Shown piece by piece: positions 1-21,300 of a stretch of DNA of 64,000 nucleotides; the first letter of the stretch is position 1, and each line of letters opens with the position of its first letter. Both the position numbers and the translations under genes were made by a program. Under the pieces are notes generated by a model. That model saw only the letters and a program-made list of their open reading frames with translations, was not told where the DNA came from and did not search any database. This DNA is from Typha latifolia (Eukaryota > Streptophyta > Magnoliopsida > Poales > Typhaceae): positions 3,606,001 to 3,670,000 of the forward strand of contig CM034108.1 of NCBI GenBank assembly GCA_019914945.1, given 5' to 3'.

Positions 1-1560
1 CGCTAGAACTCGATCATTGCTTCGCTAATGGTTGCATCACCTTCCACCATGCTTGGGCAATCAGATTTGGTCCAACTATTGACAATGATGTAAACCACAA
101 TGCTGGAAACATAGGCATCGCAGTGAGCCTTGCAAGCTTCCATTGAGGCGTTAACCTAAGTTATCATCGGTTCACGACCACAAGGTGTTGTGGCAAAGAC
201 TCCTCTTCACAACATGCCTCCTCCATAGCTACTCAAGCATGAGAAGACCTTTCAAATGATGGACGTCGCATAGGTCAATAGTCGAGACATGTCGACCACA
301 TAGTGTAGCTACGACTACCCTAGTCCATGCAGCAGTTTCCTACCTCCACTATTGCTGGAATTCAAGAAAGATTTGGAGCAGACCAAAGACCACATCCAAG
401 CAGCCATATCTTGCCGATTCCTATACTTAGCCAGTTGGGATCACCCTCTTGTGTCTAAGTCAAAACCTCAACCACACTGGAGTTAAACTTAGACCCAAAC
501 CAGTCCAGGCTCTTCTCAATCTTGGCCACATTGAAGATCCAAGAACACTTGCCGACATTAAATCTTCACTCATTGGCTCTTCGAGAAGCAGGTATCGTGC
601 TTGGCATCCCATGGCTCTGTAGTTTGGGTTCAGTCACTTTTGGCTTTGCGGAGATATAGTTGGACTACAAATGGAACGAATCGCACATACGATTTGATAG
701 GATTTGGCACCAACTCGGCGCCACCTTATAGTAGATGGTGTGGCTACCTAAGCCACCCTGGACAGTGATTGAGATTCTAGAGTTCCCGCGGCCACAGGAA
801 GCTTCACCCGTGGCCATGGAGGAGTTTTCCTAATTTCTCACTTTGAGGACAAAGTGAGTAGAAGCATGATGGAATGATGTGATCCGAGCCTAATCGAGTA
901 ACCTCACATAGGAGATTAGGTTCGCTGGGTCGAACATATTTATCATAGTATTAGTTATTTATTATTTTTAAATAAACTTCTAGAATCTAGGTTGTGTGGT
1001 TTAATGCTTGGCCAACGAAACATCATAGCAATCTTCATCGAGGCATTCGAACGCCACAATAGAACGTTAAGACGTTCGAACGCCCGACCAGTGGCGTTAG
1101 AACACCCAATGCTGAGGTTGTTGTGGTTAATTTTAGTTATTTTAAATTTCTAGTTAGCCTCTAAATATGTGAAAAATAGTCATTTTGAGATTAGTGAAGA
1201 TTATTATGTTGGCGTTAGAACACCCAACGCTGACGCCAACTATTTCCTCTTTGATTGCCAACCCCCCTACTGTAGTAGGGTTGGTCATCTTTTTCCTCCT
1301 CTCTCAAACCCTAGTCACTAGCTAGCTCCTCCCTTCTTATTCGTCGATTTTCCTTCTTTTTTAGGGCCGATCCTCTTCTCCCATTTATTTCTTTCTAAAT
1401 CACAATTCTACCCCTATACTATCATCATCTCCATTATCTTTTTCGCTCTCATCCTCTAGATCTCACCAATTCTACTACCAAATTGTCCACTACCATCGGA
1501 TCGAATAAACCACCTTAGGGATTCACAATCACTAGAATGTCATGATTCACGCAATTTTCT
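1..1560 (+). mobile_element. Decayed Ty3/gypsy-like retrotransposon remnant with LTR-like 3' part
   Basis: Around 600-690 one forward frame reads LGIPWLCSLGSVTFGF followed by an in-frame stop and LDYKWN. This resembles the end of the gypsy retropepsin region (pattern LGxxWLxxLGxVxxxF...LxxKWN). Near 840 the sequence FEDK-like (gaggacaaagtgag) resembles the 3' end of gypsy pol. From about 870 to 1560 the DNA turns non-coding and LTR-like, with the repeated phrase ggcgttagaacacccaa at about 1092 and 1213 and a small hairpin at about 1266 (ccctactgtagtaggg). Stops and frame changes show it is dead. No complete LTR pair, primer site or target-site duplication was found, and the element may continue left of the window. 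Family assignment is an inference from short motifs. Confidence 0.42.
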
Positions 1561-2996
1561 TTTCAATATAGCTTTTTAGGAAAGAAAACAAAACGCATGA
1601 ACTATTAATAACTTCTTTTTTTATTTGGATACCTCATGAAGGTGATTATTATTTTTTTTTTTTCAAATTACATTCGTGGACCAATGAATCTAAGGAGTGC
1701 ATATATTAAGTGTCTAGGATTTCTATTGACCTTTTCATGTCTAATATCAGTCCAAGTTCAATGTACCAGCATTCAAGAGAAAACGCACGAAATGTCAGTC
1801 AAGAGATAAAATAATAATAATAATAAAACATGCCATGAATATGATCTCACTTTCTTTAATTATTCGAATGCATGCAGTGACATCCGAAGTTGGATGTACG
1901 TGGTACACAATTTAGTTTTACATTCATCTGTTGGTTTATGTATGTGGAAAAGAGACGTGCTAATTAAAGTGATGGCTTATACTAAGTTTCCACCTTAAGG
2001 AGCAGTAGTTGTAAACCCTAGGTTTTCCAGATATTATATATAAACTAATGGTACAGTGCTCAGATGATTAAAAGAGCTTATATTGTAACGACACTGGTTT
2101 ATTAATTAGGACACTAAGCATTAAGTTCATATTTCTCTCAAGAAAACAATCTTTAGGTTAATGTCTTTTGAGTGGTATCCTAATTCGTTGATATATTTGA
2201 CTATCATGTGTAATGGTTTACTTTTACATCATAAAAAAGAAAATAAATTCATAAGACTTTTATATTTGTATTAGACTTTGTTTCATTTGGGCTACAACTT
2301 TCTTATATCTCAATAATTAGTATTAGAGCCAATGATTCCATAATCTTAAACTACTTCTAAATTCTAACCAACAGCTTAGTGCAACCAATTTAGTGGCTCT
2401 CTTAGTGAGCTGAGATTTGAAACTGGGATTAGACACACAAAATTATGTACAACTAAAGATTTAATAATAGAAGGTATTTACCTGATAGCTTAAATGTTAT
2501 AGCTATTAGGTTAGATCATAAGTTTTACGTCAAATTCCGTTTCACTTTGACTAAGACTCTCTTATCTCTCAAAATACAAGTTTTAATCCTTACTCGAATC
2601 TAATCCAATTGGCAAATTAGCCCCTTGGTAAACTGAATAAAATACAAAAGAAAATATAATTTCCAAGGATAAGAACATATATATATATATATATAATTCT
2701 CATAAATCCACGTGGATCTAAAAATCTTTTGGTAGAAAGAAAGGCCTACAATTACTCCAAGAGACCAAGAATATTATATTACAGCTTTGAAATAGTGCTA
2801 CTTGATCTTTATTAGATTCTTGGGGACCAGGGAAAAAAAATATCTAAAAAAGATTTGTGTGAGTTAGAGACCATCGATTTGAATTCGCCCTTTGGTATTC
2901 CAAATCATCAAACTCTCATTTATTTATGGAATAAAAATAAATTAATTCTGATAAAGTAATAAGTGAACGACTATTTAGACTTATACTAATACATTA

Positions 2997-3031
<35 letters not shown>
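2997..3031. repeat. (AT)n microsatellite followed by a T-run
   Basis: Roughly seventeen AT units run directly into about sixteen T residues. It is a simple slippage repeat with no sign of function. Confidence 0.9.
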
Positions 3032-3044
<13 letters not shown>

Positions 3045-6000
3045 CTTATTTCCTCTATTTTATTTTTAAAAAGACATTTCAGTAAACTATCATTTCCCTC
3101 TCTAAATATAATTATTATAAATTATATAATTAACAGTAAATAATTATACTAATATAAATTTTCTAGTATAAAAAAAATTAACGAGATGCAGATGCTTCTT
3201 TGAATTTGAAACTATTAAATTAGATAGCAGTGAGATTTGAATTTGAGAATATTCACCTCCAAATTATTTTATGGAATATTTTGAAAACGTCCGAATCTAA
3301 TAATTCTCCACAGTTCTACTGCTGTTCGGTTTGTGGAGGATGACGTGGCATGCACGAATTCGAGTCGCCGCATAAGTTAACGACCGGCCGCGCGCAACCG
3401 GCGAGTATTATTCCGAGAGTAATTTTGCATTTAACGCTCTGTATTTTTAATATTTACAAATTACACCTCGCGTTTGACTAAATATTTGCTGAATAAACTC
3501 CATAGTTAGATGCGTTAAACTAAACTTAATAAGCTCCTAATTAGGCTAATCCGTCTGGAAGCAAGATGTTACACTATTAGTAAAGTAATCTGGCCTTAAT
3601 CTTTTTGCCCTCCTCGTTAAACTCCGCTTTAGAAAGATTGATGGATGGATAAGTCATTAATCCACTATATTGGAACTTATAGATTTTCATTTCGCACCAC
3701 CCGGTCGTATGCTAATTACTTTTACGCCCATTCTTTTCACTATTTTTGTTTCACTAAAAAGTTTATAGTAAATAGATTCTCACGCTTAATATTATATCTC
3801 GAAAACGTGATGAAAAACTAACTAATTTTAGTAAAGTTGGTAGATACCTACCCTGCGATTAAGAAGGTCACAAAGGCGACTTTAATCTTAAATAATTATT
3901 ATAGAAAAATTATTTTGTGGTTTGATAATTTGACTCAATACCTAACTCTCCTTAACTAATGACTCGGCACTGTGGTGACTTGAAAAAGCAGCTCGACTAT
4001 GCGATGTCTCGACAGTGTTTAGTTCAAAGCAATAGTTGATGCATATGACTTGAGACCTAAACTAAGTGGCTTAATATTTAGCTAAAGTTTGGTAAAGTCT
4101 AAGTGTCTCTGTATTTAGGACCGGTCGACTTTTTATTTTATCCATATCTAACTTTCGAACTCTTGAATAATTAAAAAAATCACGATGAAAAGGCTCAGTA
4201 CAAGTGATTGCGGGCTTGCTCTTGCCTTTTGAACAAAGAGATTATAGAGTTTAAATTTTTTTTGTGATAATGAATTATGCCAAAGTGCACATGAGAGATT
4301 TAGTTCAGGTAGGCTCTTGAATTATTAAAATTTTTTTAATAAAAATACATATCAAATCAAAATACTAGGTTAAAATATATTTTACCTCCTCTAGTTTGTA
4401 GTTTGACATAAAATTACTTTCCCCCTATGTACTAGTTTTAGTTGGTATATTCTCACACTTCTAAAATACTCTACTATCATTTCATATATATACTAAAGAA
4501 TAAGTTGAAATCTACCTCTAATCAAATATAAAAGAAAGGGGAATGGTGTTATTATATAAACAAAAACCCTTCTTTCTTAATATATTATTGTCCAACAAAA
4601 TAACGCAAGTATTTTGATAATTTCGAATATTTTGTTAACAATGTCACTAGTTTTACTTAAATTATTAAGTATAGGGAGGTAAGTGTCACACAAATAAGCA
4701 TACCAGGATAAAATAATTTTATAATAAAGTAACCGAAGATAAAATATATTTAACCGAGTATAAATAATTTATAAAAAAAAAGACAACGTTCTCAATCGGA
4801 AAATTTTTAAAAACCCTTATTTTTTACTCAAAGAATGAAGCCTAAATCATAATGGACCCAAGAGTAGTACTTATGAATCTTGTAGGATAACCCACATCTC
4901 AGAATTGTAGATAAGATTTCACTCAAAGATCTCTTGAGAGAAAAGAAAGAAAGGTGGCATACATTAACACATGCCCTAAAACTAAAAGAAAGGTTGGTAT
5001 CACTCCATGAATTATTTATCCAAAAAGAATAAAAAAATGTGATGATTCTATGTACTAGTACACCTTATCCAGAGAATATATTACTGTCAGAGTAGATAAG
5101 GACATGCTTTCAAGTGTTGAATGAAAGATGGGGGGGTGCCTTCCAATAGAAGGGAATCCCACAATATAGTGTGATCTTATCATTTTCTTTAGGGTTTTGG
5201 ATTACAAAGCTAGCAAGCAATGCACCTACTTAAGAATATGGGGTTAAGGAATCTCCTCACCCTACCACCTTAAAGAAGCTAACCAAATAAAGAGGCCAAC
5301 AAAGGATAGAAGGTTCATGCTTGGATTCTATGAACAGATCACAGGATAAATTATATCTTCATTTCCTATAGTATCACTCAGCACTTCGGTGAAGTCTAAT
5401 CCATCTGGGCCGGTCCGAATTATTACTCATTTGGTCGCTATCTGATACACAGAAACATATCAATCATGCATATCCAAGAATTATAATCGTATTTAAAAAA
5501 ATATATATGAGAGGCTATAGCATTAAAACAAAAGATATTAAGATTATTATATACATCATCTACTTTTGGAATCACATACATATCATGAAGATGTTCATGC
5601 TAACCATGCTCTCTCTAGTTATACTTAGTTTTTTGACCCTTTTACCATGCATGCCTATATCTCATGGCCAGATAAGCTTCATTCAGAATGGTCACATTCT
5701 CCGTTATTTCTATTCCTTCTATAATAAGTTTTATTCCACTAAAATGCCTTCATGTAGTACGTCCATGGTGACATCAGGCCCCATATACATCATTATCTAA
5801 CTAGCTTAAACATTACGCATATTTGGTATGTGTCTATGCAACAGAATGTACTATCACATATTCTTTGTTAGTGATAATAGTAAAGTAAAGTGAATGCTTC
5901 TTTTTTTTTTATTTTAGGTTGGTTCCTCTTTTTTTTATCTTATTTTTTAGTGCTTACACCTTATATCTCAAGATAAAAAGCATGGTCACCAACAATATAT

Positions 6001-6254
6001 ATATATATATATATGAAGAAATTATATTTTTATCTCCTTAATTCATGTCATTTTATTTTTTATGGTTATATCTAAACTGAAACTATTATTTTTTTCGTTA
6101 TATTTAACTATGCCACGGATCGAATTTAAAATACTCAATAGATGCAAAGTTGTAAAGAATTATATAAAAATTTCAATGCATTTAAAATAATATTAATTAA
6201 ATTTTAGATGATAAATTAATATATCATAACCATTAGATCTTTTAGCTAAAAGTA

Positions 6255-6426
6255 TAATTGGGTTGAAAATAGCCTAGTTTTTGGCTTGGGTTTGGCTCGG
6301 TCCGACTTGACTTGAGTTCAACTTGAAAATAGACTTGATTTTAAGCCGAAGCTCGCCTGCAAAATAATTTCGAATTAAGCCTTGAGCTGAAGCCGGCTAA
6401 CTCAGGATCGACACGTTTACACTCCT
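6255..6426. mobile_element. Fragment of dispersed GGCTCG/TTGAAC-rich repeat, probable hAT-MITE relic
   Basis: The segment is built of variations on ggctcggt, cttgagttcaacttg and agctcgcc and ends in gtttacactcctac. Its end, read on the other strand, starts TAGGAGTGTAAAC, close to the TAGGGGTGTAA end of the complete element at 10231-11052. A left end and target-site duplication were not found, so it is a partial copy. Confidence 0.35.
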
Positions 6427-6943
6427 ACATAGAAGATAGAGAAAAAAAAAACAACTATTATTACGTTGAAGAAAAACTAGTTTTAAACTTATCTTCTTGA
6501 AAGAACAAGTTGACCTTCTCTTAGTAAAAAGCGAATCTCTATCAAAGTCAGCGTATCGTATTTAATGCGAATAGATTGTAAGAGTACTCGAGTAGAAAAA
6601 AAAAAGGATAAAAAACGGTGATCTTGGTAGCGATTCGCTCTCTTGGAAGCGTGATACATTAGTTAGAACTTCGTCTATTTCTCCAACAAGTGTAAGTTTT
6701 TCTTTAGTTTGTAGAAAAAGTTGATGACTTACGCATAGTGTCCAATATTTCCTAGCTTTAGTTGAATCACTGTGTAGCTTTTACTTTATACTTTTGCATC
6801 ACTGTATGACGTTTCTGGATCGAGTCTGCAAACGCCATCAAATCTTTTATGGAGATCATTATCCTCATCCTTATCCACACATCAAAGATTAGCAGTTGAC
6901 TTCTCTTCCTCTATATCTTCCAGACTCCACCAAAATCTTTGAT

Positions 6944-6974
6944 TTCTTCTTCTTCTTCTTCTTCTTCTTCTTCT
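6944..6974. repeat. (CTT)n microsatellite
   Basis: About ten CTT units; a simple repeat in intergenic DNA. Confidence 0.9.
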
Positions 6975-8164
6975 CTGACAAATGTAGTTAGAAAATAAAG
7001 ATTGACGCTGACACAAAAAGGTCATAGTTGATAGGATTCAGGAGATCTTATTAGAACAAAAGTTGGTGCACATCTCTTTGAATCTACTTAATGGCACAAT
7101 CATAATTAGATTCCCAATAGCAATCGAAACCTAACATAAGTTTCTGATTGATTTTTTTTTTCTTATTGAATGCTAGGATTCAGGACCCACATCACATTGG
7201 TTGATAATATATGGCGTAACATCAAGTTGTTGATTCGAATTCAATTAGCATTTCTTATGTTAATTTCCTCATGTCTGTTTTAATGATGAAGGATGGTGTT
7301 ATGCTAATCCTAGCCTTCCTAGATTCCAATCTCCTTACTCTTTAAGTATTCTGGAACAAATGATTAGTGGATGAGATCTCTGAGAGTTCTAGAGAAAGAA
7401 GCATGAGTGATACTAACTACTAAGTAGCTATCCATGTTTCTTAGTGACCATCATAAGATAATGTAGCATGACTGATGAGAGGAGAAGCATCCCGATGAAG
7501 TACTCCTTATCCATATCTCTGCAGTATTGCATAGTGGGGCCCATGCCACCTTGTTTCCGAGTCAGCAGACAGCTCTCACCTTGCTAAGTCCAAATCTAGA
7601 ACAACTTCATCATAATTATGATGCATGCACCAAATGAAACTCTCAGGTAATAGAATAACATGCAAAGAATATTTACAGGCATATGAATGTACTCACAATG
7701 GGAACTGCTTATCTCAATACTAGGCCAGCCAAGTCATTGCTGGAAAAGTTTTGTAACTGGAATCTATGGACCCATCTTTTGCTCAGAAATGGATATTTAC
7801 CGAAAAAGATTCTCAATTATTATATTTCACAAAATTATTTCTTCCATTTCCTGAATATAAGTACATCACCCATAATAAAATTAAAATGCATGATTTCATT
7901 TGTTCAAAAATCATGACATCCTGCCAAACAGCAAATGCGTCAACATTTATGACACTAGGTAATACCCCAAAATGGCGAAACACTGAACAGAAGATCCATT
8001 CCCGCTTCGACCTGCCTTCAGTCTATTATAGCTTATATATGGTCCTGTAATATAATGCAGTTTATTATCAACTAGTAAGTGCAGCTAAATATATAGAATT
8101 GGACCTATGACAAATCTGGAACACAGATAAAAGGACATAATTGTTCGCATTTATCTACCTGATT

Positions 8165-14342
<6,178 letters not shown>

Positions 14343-15304
14343 AGAACCGATTGATGCCTCTCAGATGAAGAACCCTAGGAAAGAGGAGGACTGGAAGTGG
14401 CCTCTTATTACCTTCTAATATAGGTGTAGCCAAGAGCCCTCATATAACATAAGCCTAGACTAAAGAAAGTATTTCGATAAATATTTTTAAAACTAAACTA
14501 AAAAATAGTTTCTTTTTACTTTTCATTCTTCAATAAGAGAAAATATCTCACTTTCTTCGGTAAAGAATCATAATGTTTAATTAATATTCCCTATTTGACA
14601 CCTTTCCAGCTAAATTTTTTTAATCGGTAGTAGCTTTCTCACGTGAACTAATTATTAACATACCAATTTCTCTAAAAAAATTAAGGCAATATTTTGGTTA
14701 GTGGATAAACCTCTTTTATTTATGAATAAATTCCCCCCTATTTATAACTTATAGATAATGCCCAAATATTCCTCACTCTTGAAATGTGCTTAAATATCGT
14801 TAATGTGTAATTTTAAATTTTGCATGTTTCTCTATCAAATGTAAGGAGTTGTGATAAAATTATCACACCTCTTTCTTTATAAAAAAAAAGTGTATAAATA
14901 TTTTATTTGCGTTTAAGTTTTTATACACCAACCAATCACGATCTAAGTCGTAAAAGAAAAGCAATTTTAGTTATTGATATTATATTTTGATAGACCGAAG
15001 ACACAAATTTGAATTAAATCTTGCAATGAACAGATTTGAAAAGGTTCAGCTAACAACAATTTTAGTTCTTTTGTAATCTTATCATTCTCTCTCACGTATA
15101 GAGATATTTTGATAGATTCAAGACGAGATTTGAACTAATAGACAGAGATTTATATTTATAGGCGAAAAGGGCCAAGACAATGCAACTGGAAGAAAAGAAT
15201 AATTGCATTTGACGTATGAAAGAATGTGATCCAAAAGTTGTTAGCTAGCAGCTAACAACCATTTTGTACAAATTTGCTTCACCCCAATCTATCCGATATA
15301 TCTA
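14343..15304. other. Intergenic spacer between AGPR and the kinesin gene
   Basis: AGPR and the kinesin gene are both read on the minus strand, so this 0.96 kb spacer holds the AGPR leader and promoter next to 14343 and the kinesin 3' UTR next to 15304. It is AT-rich. A GAACCCTA word at about 14370 is a near-match to the telo-box. Nothing else could be assigned. Confidence 0.6.
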
Positions 15305-18300
15305 TCATAAAGAGGATAGATGTGGAGAATCGCATGAGCTTGGTGAATTGTAGTTCTCGATCGTCCTTGAGCAAAGTGTCGCGGATTCTGAATCGAGCTC
15401 TGACAAACGAACTTTTTCACGTAACAGTTTACACTGCAATAGGAATGTTCACAATGTCAGTAAACTGAATACTTGCACTAATATGTAAGAAATGAGGGAC
15501 GACAACCATTCCACAAGCAAGAAGAAACCAATTGAAAAGGTCAGTCTAGTTCAGCAATAGTACTCATCAGGTCAGCTGAACTTTTGAACATTATTTTGAA
15601 AATAAATAAAATTCACCTTCAGCTTCAAATCTTGCACTTCATTCTCCAGTGAAGTAATATGGTTCTTCAAAAGATTAAGCGCATCTTCTGCCGCTGACAA
15701 ACTTGTATTGTATTTAGGCTTTGTTATTCCCGCTGCCTGCAATACCCGAATATCATGTAACATAGTAAAATGGTTGAACTAATCTAAGAATATAACTGTA
15801 AAGATCAGAAACTAGTTCCTGATAATAGTAACCTTTAAAACACTGGTACACAAGCCCAAAAGCTCTTGGGCCAGCTTGAGCCTATCCTCTTCGCTATCCT
15901 GATAAGATGTATTCAAATTAAAGATCAAATGTTACTTAGCATCTGTAAAGATCATCTTCTCATTAAATATCACACGCACTTGTAGTTTCCTACTCAACAG
16001 CTCCTCGTCATCTATGTTAATATATGGATTCTTTCCACTAGTAGATCTATAGTGAGCAAGCTCTTCTTTCACACGTGAAAGGACAGCCTCTGACCGCTGA
16101 AGCCTTGCACTTAGTTCTTCATTCTGTAGCTTCAACAAAGTGTTCTCTTCCTGTGAATTGCACAAACATATTAAAGTAACAGAAACAAATTGCAGAAGAG
16201 AAAGTATATATATTAGCAGAGTGGAAAATCAAAACACGGTACCTTAGTTTTAGCATGATGGTGAATACGCAGCTGAAGATTTTGTTGGTTAGAGAGCTTT
16301 CTCACTTCATCTTCAAGTTCCATAATCATCTTCTTATAGTTAGCATTTTCAGCCTTCAAATATAATAGTGAATTAAGGTTATAAGGGATAAAACAAAAAA
16401 GGAAAGAAATGTTTCTAGAAGACACTACAAACCTTAAACATTTCATTTTCAGTTGTCAGGAACTGTTCTCGATGCCGAAGCTTCTCAATAGTAATACGAG
16501 CAGCCACCAGTTCTGTGTGTCTTTGATTTATCTCATCAAGCCAGCTACAATATTTAATATCCCAAAGCATTTAATTTGCTATAGTGACTTTGAAATTGGC
16601 TTTGAAAAGGTAGTGTTGAAAAGAGATGCATCTACCTCTGTCTCTCTTTAATAAATTCATGGAGCTGCTTCTTCAGCTTGTCCACCTCTTGCATCTGTCG
16701 AACATACAACTTCCCAAATCAATACCAAGAAAGACAAAGCTCCATAGTATTACCAGGAATTCTATTGGAACAGACCTTCTCCTCATGTTCTTGATTGTCA
16801 AAAGGAGATGTATCTTTTATCTTTGTCACTTGATGGTTGCCTAGTAGTGACTAGCAGCAATAAAGTTCAAGTTAGTAATAGAATTCTTAGTGCTCTGAAT
16901 GTATTGTGTACTTGGAACAGCATTACATTCTTTAAGTTAAGATCATTAATGTCATAATAAGATATATTACATAAATCAGACCAACTGAGGTAGGTTTATC
17001 TTACCGCATAGCTTGTCATATCTAACTTGACCCCTAACAGATCACGAATCACGTCATGAGTCATGCTTTCCGCTGCTGCTAACCGTGTGTTCAACATGAA
17101 GATCTTGAAAGAAGATGCAATGAAGTTACATATAAATGTAATCATGTTAAATGAGAGACGCCAATAAACATAAATGATCAAAGATGTTCATACCTCCTTT
17201 TGCCTGTTTGCAGCTAAGGCTTCAAGCTCCTCTATCTGACGCTTTGCTGCAGTCAGTTCTTCATCTTTCTCGGAGTTCATTTGTTGAGCTAGTCCCAATC
17301 CAATACATTTAAAAGGAGAACCTGAACCCCTAGATTTAACTACATTCTTTTCTGATTTGGTCGGTCCCATGTTTGTGGCAACAGAAGATACAGCTTCAAT
17401 CTTAACTTTCTGTGCCATGGCCTCCAGATCCTTGAACTGATTCAACATTGTTGCATTTCATTTATTAGAAACCAGATGGTTCTTTTCTATTTTCCATTTT
17501 CAATAAAAATTGACATATATATATGCAGAATGATATTATTCCTGGAAAAGATTTGAGAAGCTATTGTACCTTTTGTTGGTACTCTCTAGTCTGTGCCTCT
17601 GCATGCATGTTAAGCTCAGAGATATGTGCCTTGCATTGTGCAATCTGTACAAAATAGGGAAAAGAAATTCAGACTTAGTGCATATTAATACTTTATTAGG
17701 CATTTTCTTGTTTTACTATCTTGGTCGTTCATAGTTCTCTGTTTACATTAAAAAACTTGTTTATTCTTCACACCGTCATACACTAATCATTGAGTTATCC
17801 AATTACAGAAGGTTGAAATAATTACTTCATTTCCATGGATGTAGAGTTGATAATATACTTTCAGTAACAACAACATATGGGCTTGGCAACGAGTGCAGTA
17901 AAAAGTACCAGGAATGAGATTGTTATAAACTTTAGTATTACCAGACTAACTCAACAATTATAAATCTGTTTTAACTCAATAATCATAAACTTTTGCGTGA
18001 CAGTTGTACCTCTACATCCTTTTCAGCAACCTCCTTCTGAAGATTTTGAATATTTTTCTCGGCCTTTTGTAGTTCACTGTTCACATTAAGATGCCTGTAG
18101 AGAAATAAAATGAGAATATATATATATATAGTAGCCCCTGCAAAGACTTAAGCAGCTCAGCACTAATACGAGTAGTCATGTAAACCTGGACAAGTCAATA
18201 TCCCGATCTTCTAAAGTACTCCATGTTCTACCGGAGGAAGGCACTGTCAGCATTTGATGCCTCACTTCCTGAAGTTCCGCTTCTAGTTCTTCTCTCTGCA

Positions 18301-21300
18301 GTTTTTGTCTTTCAGCTTCAGCTTTGACGATGTCCACCTTAAATATAAGCAATCAAAATCATAGTTGGAAACTGAAACTTGACGAGAAAAGCCTTGAAAT
18401 AAACATGAAAAGGAACAGAAATGTTAAACCTTGTTTTCCAGTGCATAAACAGTGCATTCAAGTTCCTCAATAGACTTCTCCAAAAGCTTGACCTCTTCTT
18501 CCTTTTCTTCAGCATAGGCCTTCCTTTCCTCCGCCATCTGTAAACCAATATAAAAGGAATAGCATTAAAATAATGACAACATTAACATTGTCAAGTTACT
18601 AATTGAAAAGGTTTTAGGCACCTGTTGAGCTTCCACAGCGATAGCTTCATTTTCTTCAGCAATAGCCTGTGACATTTCCATCTTCTCTTTCAATGCAAGC
18701 ATCTCAGAACCAAGACGATCTCTTTCCTCTGAAAGTTTGGAAATGTGATTCTGCAAATTTTCAACACCACAGTTCCTTTGACTAAGCAAAGTTGTAAGTT
18801 CAAGTAACTCTTCTTCCAATCTTTCCACAATTATATTTTTTTCTGCCAACTCTTCCTCTATAGCATTTTTCATCCCCTTAATGTCTTCCATCTGAGATTT
18901 TAACTCATAATTTTCAGTGGAGAGTAAATTCAGCTTGGAAAGCTTTTCGGAAAGCTCTAACTCAAGATCAGTAATCTTTTCGCTCTTCTCCAGTACTTCA
19001 GTTTCTATGATCTGTCTATTAGAAACAGCATCATCAAGTTCACCTGACCTAGACGCAAGTTCAGCTTCTAAAGACTCCAGTGCCACAACCATCCTTTCAA
19101 TTTCATCCTTTTGATCTTTTGCAATAGATGCCGACTCCTGCAGTAAGCTCAGATCAAATAACAAACCCTTTGATACCTCATCCTTCCACATTAAATCACA
19201 TTGGAGAGAATAATTCTCAGACTTCAATTTCTCAACAGAGAGCTCGATGAGCTCTAACTCATTGGCAAACTTAGAAGCTACTTCTTTGTGTTCAATTATA
19301 TCTTTACAAACCCTGTCTAATATCAGATCAATATGTCCATTCATGACATGAAACATCTTATTCACATCCATATCTAAAGATTGTGCTAAATCGAAGCCCG
19401 CCCTAAGCATTAAGGCAAGCATGGAAACAATTTCATCTTTCTCATCAGAAACTGCTGATAATTCATGTTTCAATAAACCATTCTCAGACTTCAATGCATT
19501 TGCTTTTTCAATTTCAGTTTCCATGATCTCAGCATTCAAATCACGCTCCTTAGATATGACTGCATGAGAACATAGTAATTCCTCTACTTGTGAATTTTTT
19601 CTGTCCAAATCTGTTTGCAGAGCTATAATCTGGGATTCGCATGAGAGAATCGTGTCCCTTAACTTGGAATTTTCCTGTTCCATAGCATTATTTTGGTTAA
19701 TGGAAGACGTGAACCCCAATTTTGTTGTCTGCAAATCCTCCATAATTCTGACATTGTCTTCCTTCATCTTCTTGAAGTCATTCTTCACTCTTTTATTTTC
19801 TTCATGCAAGGAATATAATTCATCCCTTTTCAGATCCCCATCTATATTACTTAGAGTTGCTTCTGTCATCATTTTCTCCAACACCTGATGAAAAGTATCT
19901 CTTTCTTTTTGTAACTCACATATTTGCGAGGCCATCTGATTAATATCCCCAACATTTTGCTCCATCTCAGACACCAGAACAAGCAACTCGATGTCTTTAG
20001 CAAACATATTAATCATAATCAACTCAGTACGAGAATTTGCTGCATTCCTGAACAATTCAGATTCATTAAAGCACTGCATATCACTAGCCTCAGTTAGACC
20101 TGTCGATATAAATTCAGAAGAGACATTATAAGTGAGAAGATCTAGGTCTTCCTGAAGTGAGTCCCTAAACATTTCATTGATAATCAGGACTTCATCTAGC
20201 TGTCGAGAGATTACTTCATTTTCCCTTGATGCTGCAGCTAAGGCATTTCTCTTGTTAGCGTCAAGCTCTTTCACCAAGTCTGCAAGTTCATTGTACATAG
20301 AGTTTGATCTAGACAACATTGACTCTTCTTGCAATTGCAGATGCAAAATTTTCTTCTCAAAAGAACTTAACCTGGACTTGAACTCAGCTGTTTCATCTTC
20401 TTTTTTCGAAATGCGACTGAAACTGTTATTAATGTCAGCCAGTAGCTTTCCTTTGAGAACACTACATATTTCAAGTTCTCTTTTTGCTCTTGTATTGTGC
20501 TCTCTCAGATTAGAAATTATAGAATTAGATTCGGACAGCCCTTGCTGAAGGAAACCATTCTCCACATTCAGCCCAGTAACTCTCTCCAACAAAATTCCCA
20601 TCTGGCAGAGATGTAACACAGAAACAGCACAATCTTTTCCAATGATTGCTGACCAAGTCTCCTCCAACCAAGTTCTTGCTACCTCTGCAAAGTTTTGAAG
20701 CTGAGACTTTAGCCAGTCAGTATCACAAGCTATAGAGCCTAATTTCTCTGAAATGTAAGATTGTAGATGCCTGACAATTTCCTCTAAATCCAGAACTAAG
20801 CTCTTTGCTTCCAGAATGTCGGAACAAAATTTCTTCTTCATTAACTCATATTCTTGTTCCTTCATATCAAGGGAAGACCGCAAACTCTGTACCACATTTA
20901 TTAAACTATTTTTTTCGTGGTATAATATGCTTTCATTTTGTTGATACCTTTCTATATCAAGCTTTGCAGATTCATTTGCTTGCATCAGTGCATTGACCAA
21001 AATATCAGCTTCTGCTATAGTTTCTTGAGTTTCCTCAAGCTTCGCAAGAAGACTTGAAGCCTCAAATGTTTTCTGGGTGGAAACAGCCTTTGCATCATTA
21101 AGCTCAAGCTCAAGTGCCTAGGAAACAACACAGTTGGAAAGTTAGTTTAATAACTTGGCAATATTTCTTTAATTTACTTTAAGAAAAACCAACAATGTGA
21201 TAGGAAAACATCAAGATAGTTAACTAGAAATTGCAAGAACTATCGGTATATTTATAATAAAGAATTAAAGATGCATGAAATGTTTTTATAAGGGACATTC

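Larger units (their letters stand above)
1561..8164. other. Intergenic region, AT-rich, no supported gene
   Basis: No open frame here shows a recognisable domain or a chain of exons with good splice sites; the frames at 5507-5800 and 7683-8050 have no recognisable content. The region holds simple repeats: (AT)n at about 2997-3031 followed by a T-run, short (AT)n at 2680 and 5998, and (CTT)n at 6944-6974. A TIR-like motif (ttttgcatttaacgctctg) at about 3424 resembles the MITE family found at 41518 and 53874. About 6255-6426 belongs to a dispersed TTGAAC/GGCTCG-rich repeat. The last 500 bases are probably the 3' UTR and downstream flank of the reductase gene on the minus strand. Confidence 0.6.

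Noticed and set aside
5507..5800. 97-codon plus-strand frame in the left intergenic region
   Set aside because: No recognised motif, start context or neighbouring exons; the frame is no longer than expected by chance in AT-rich DNA of this size.
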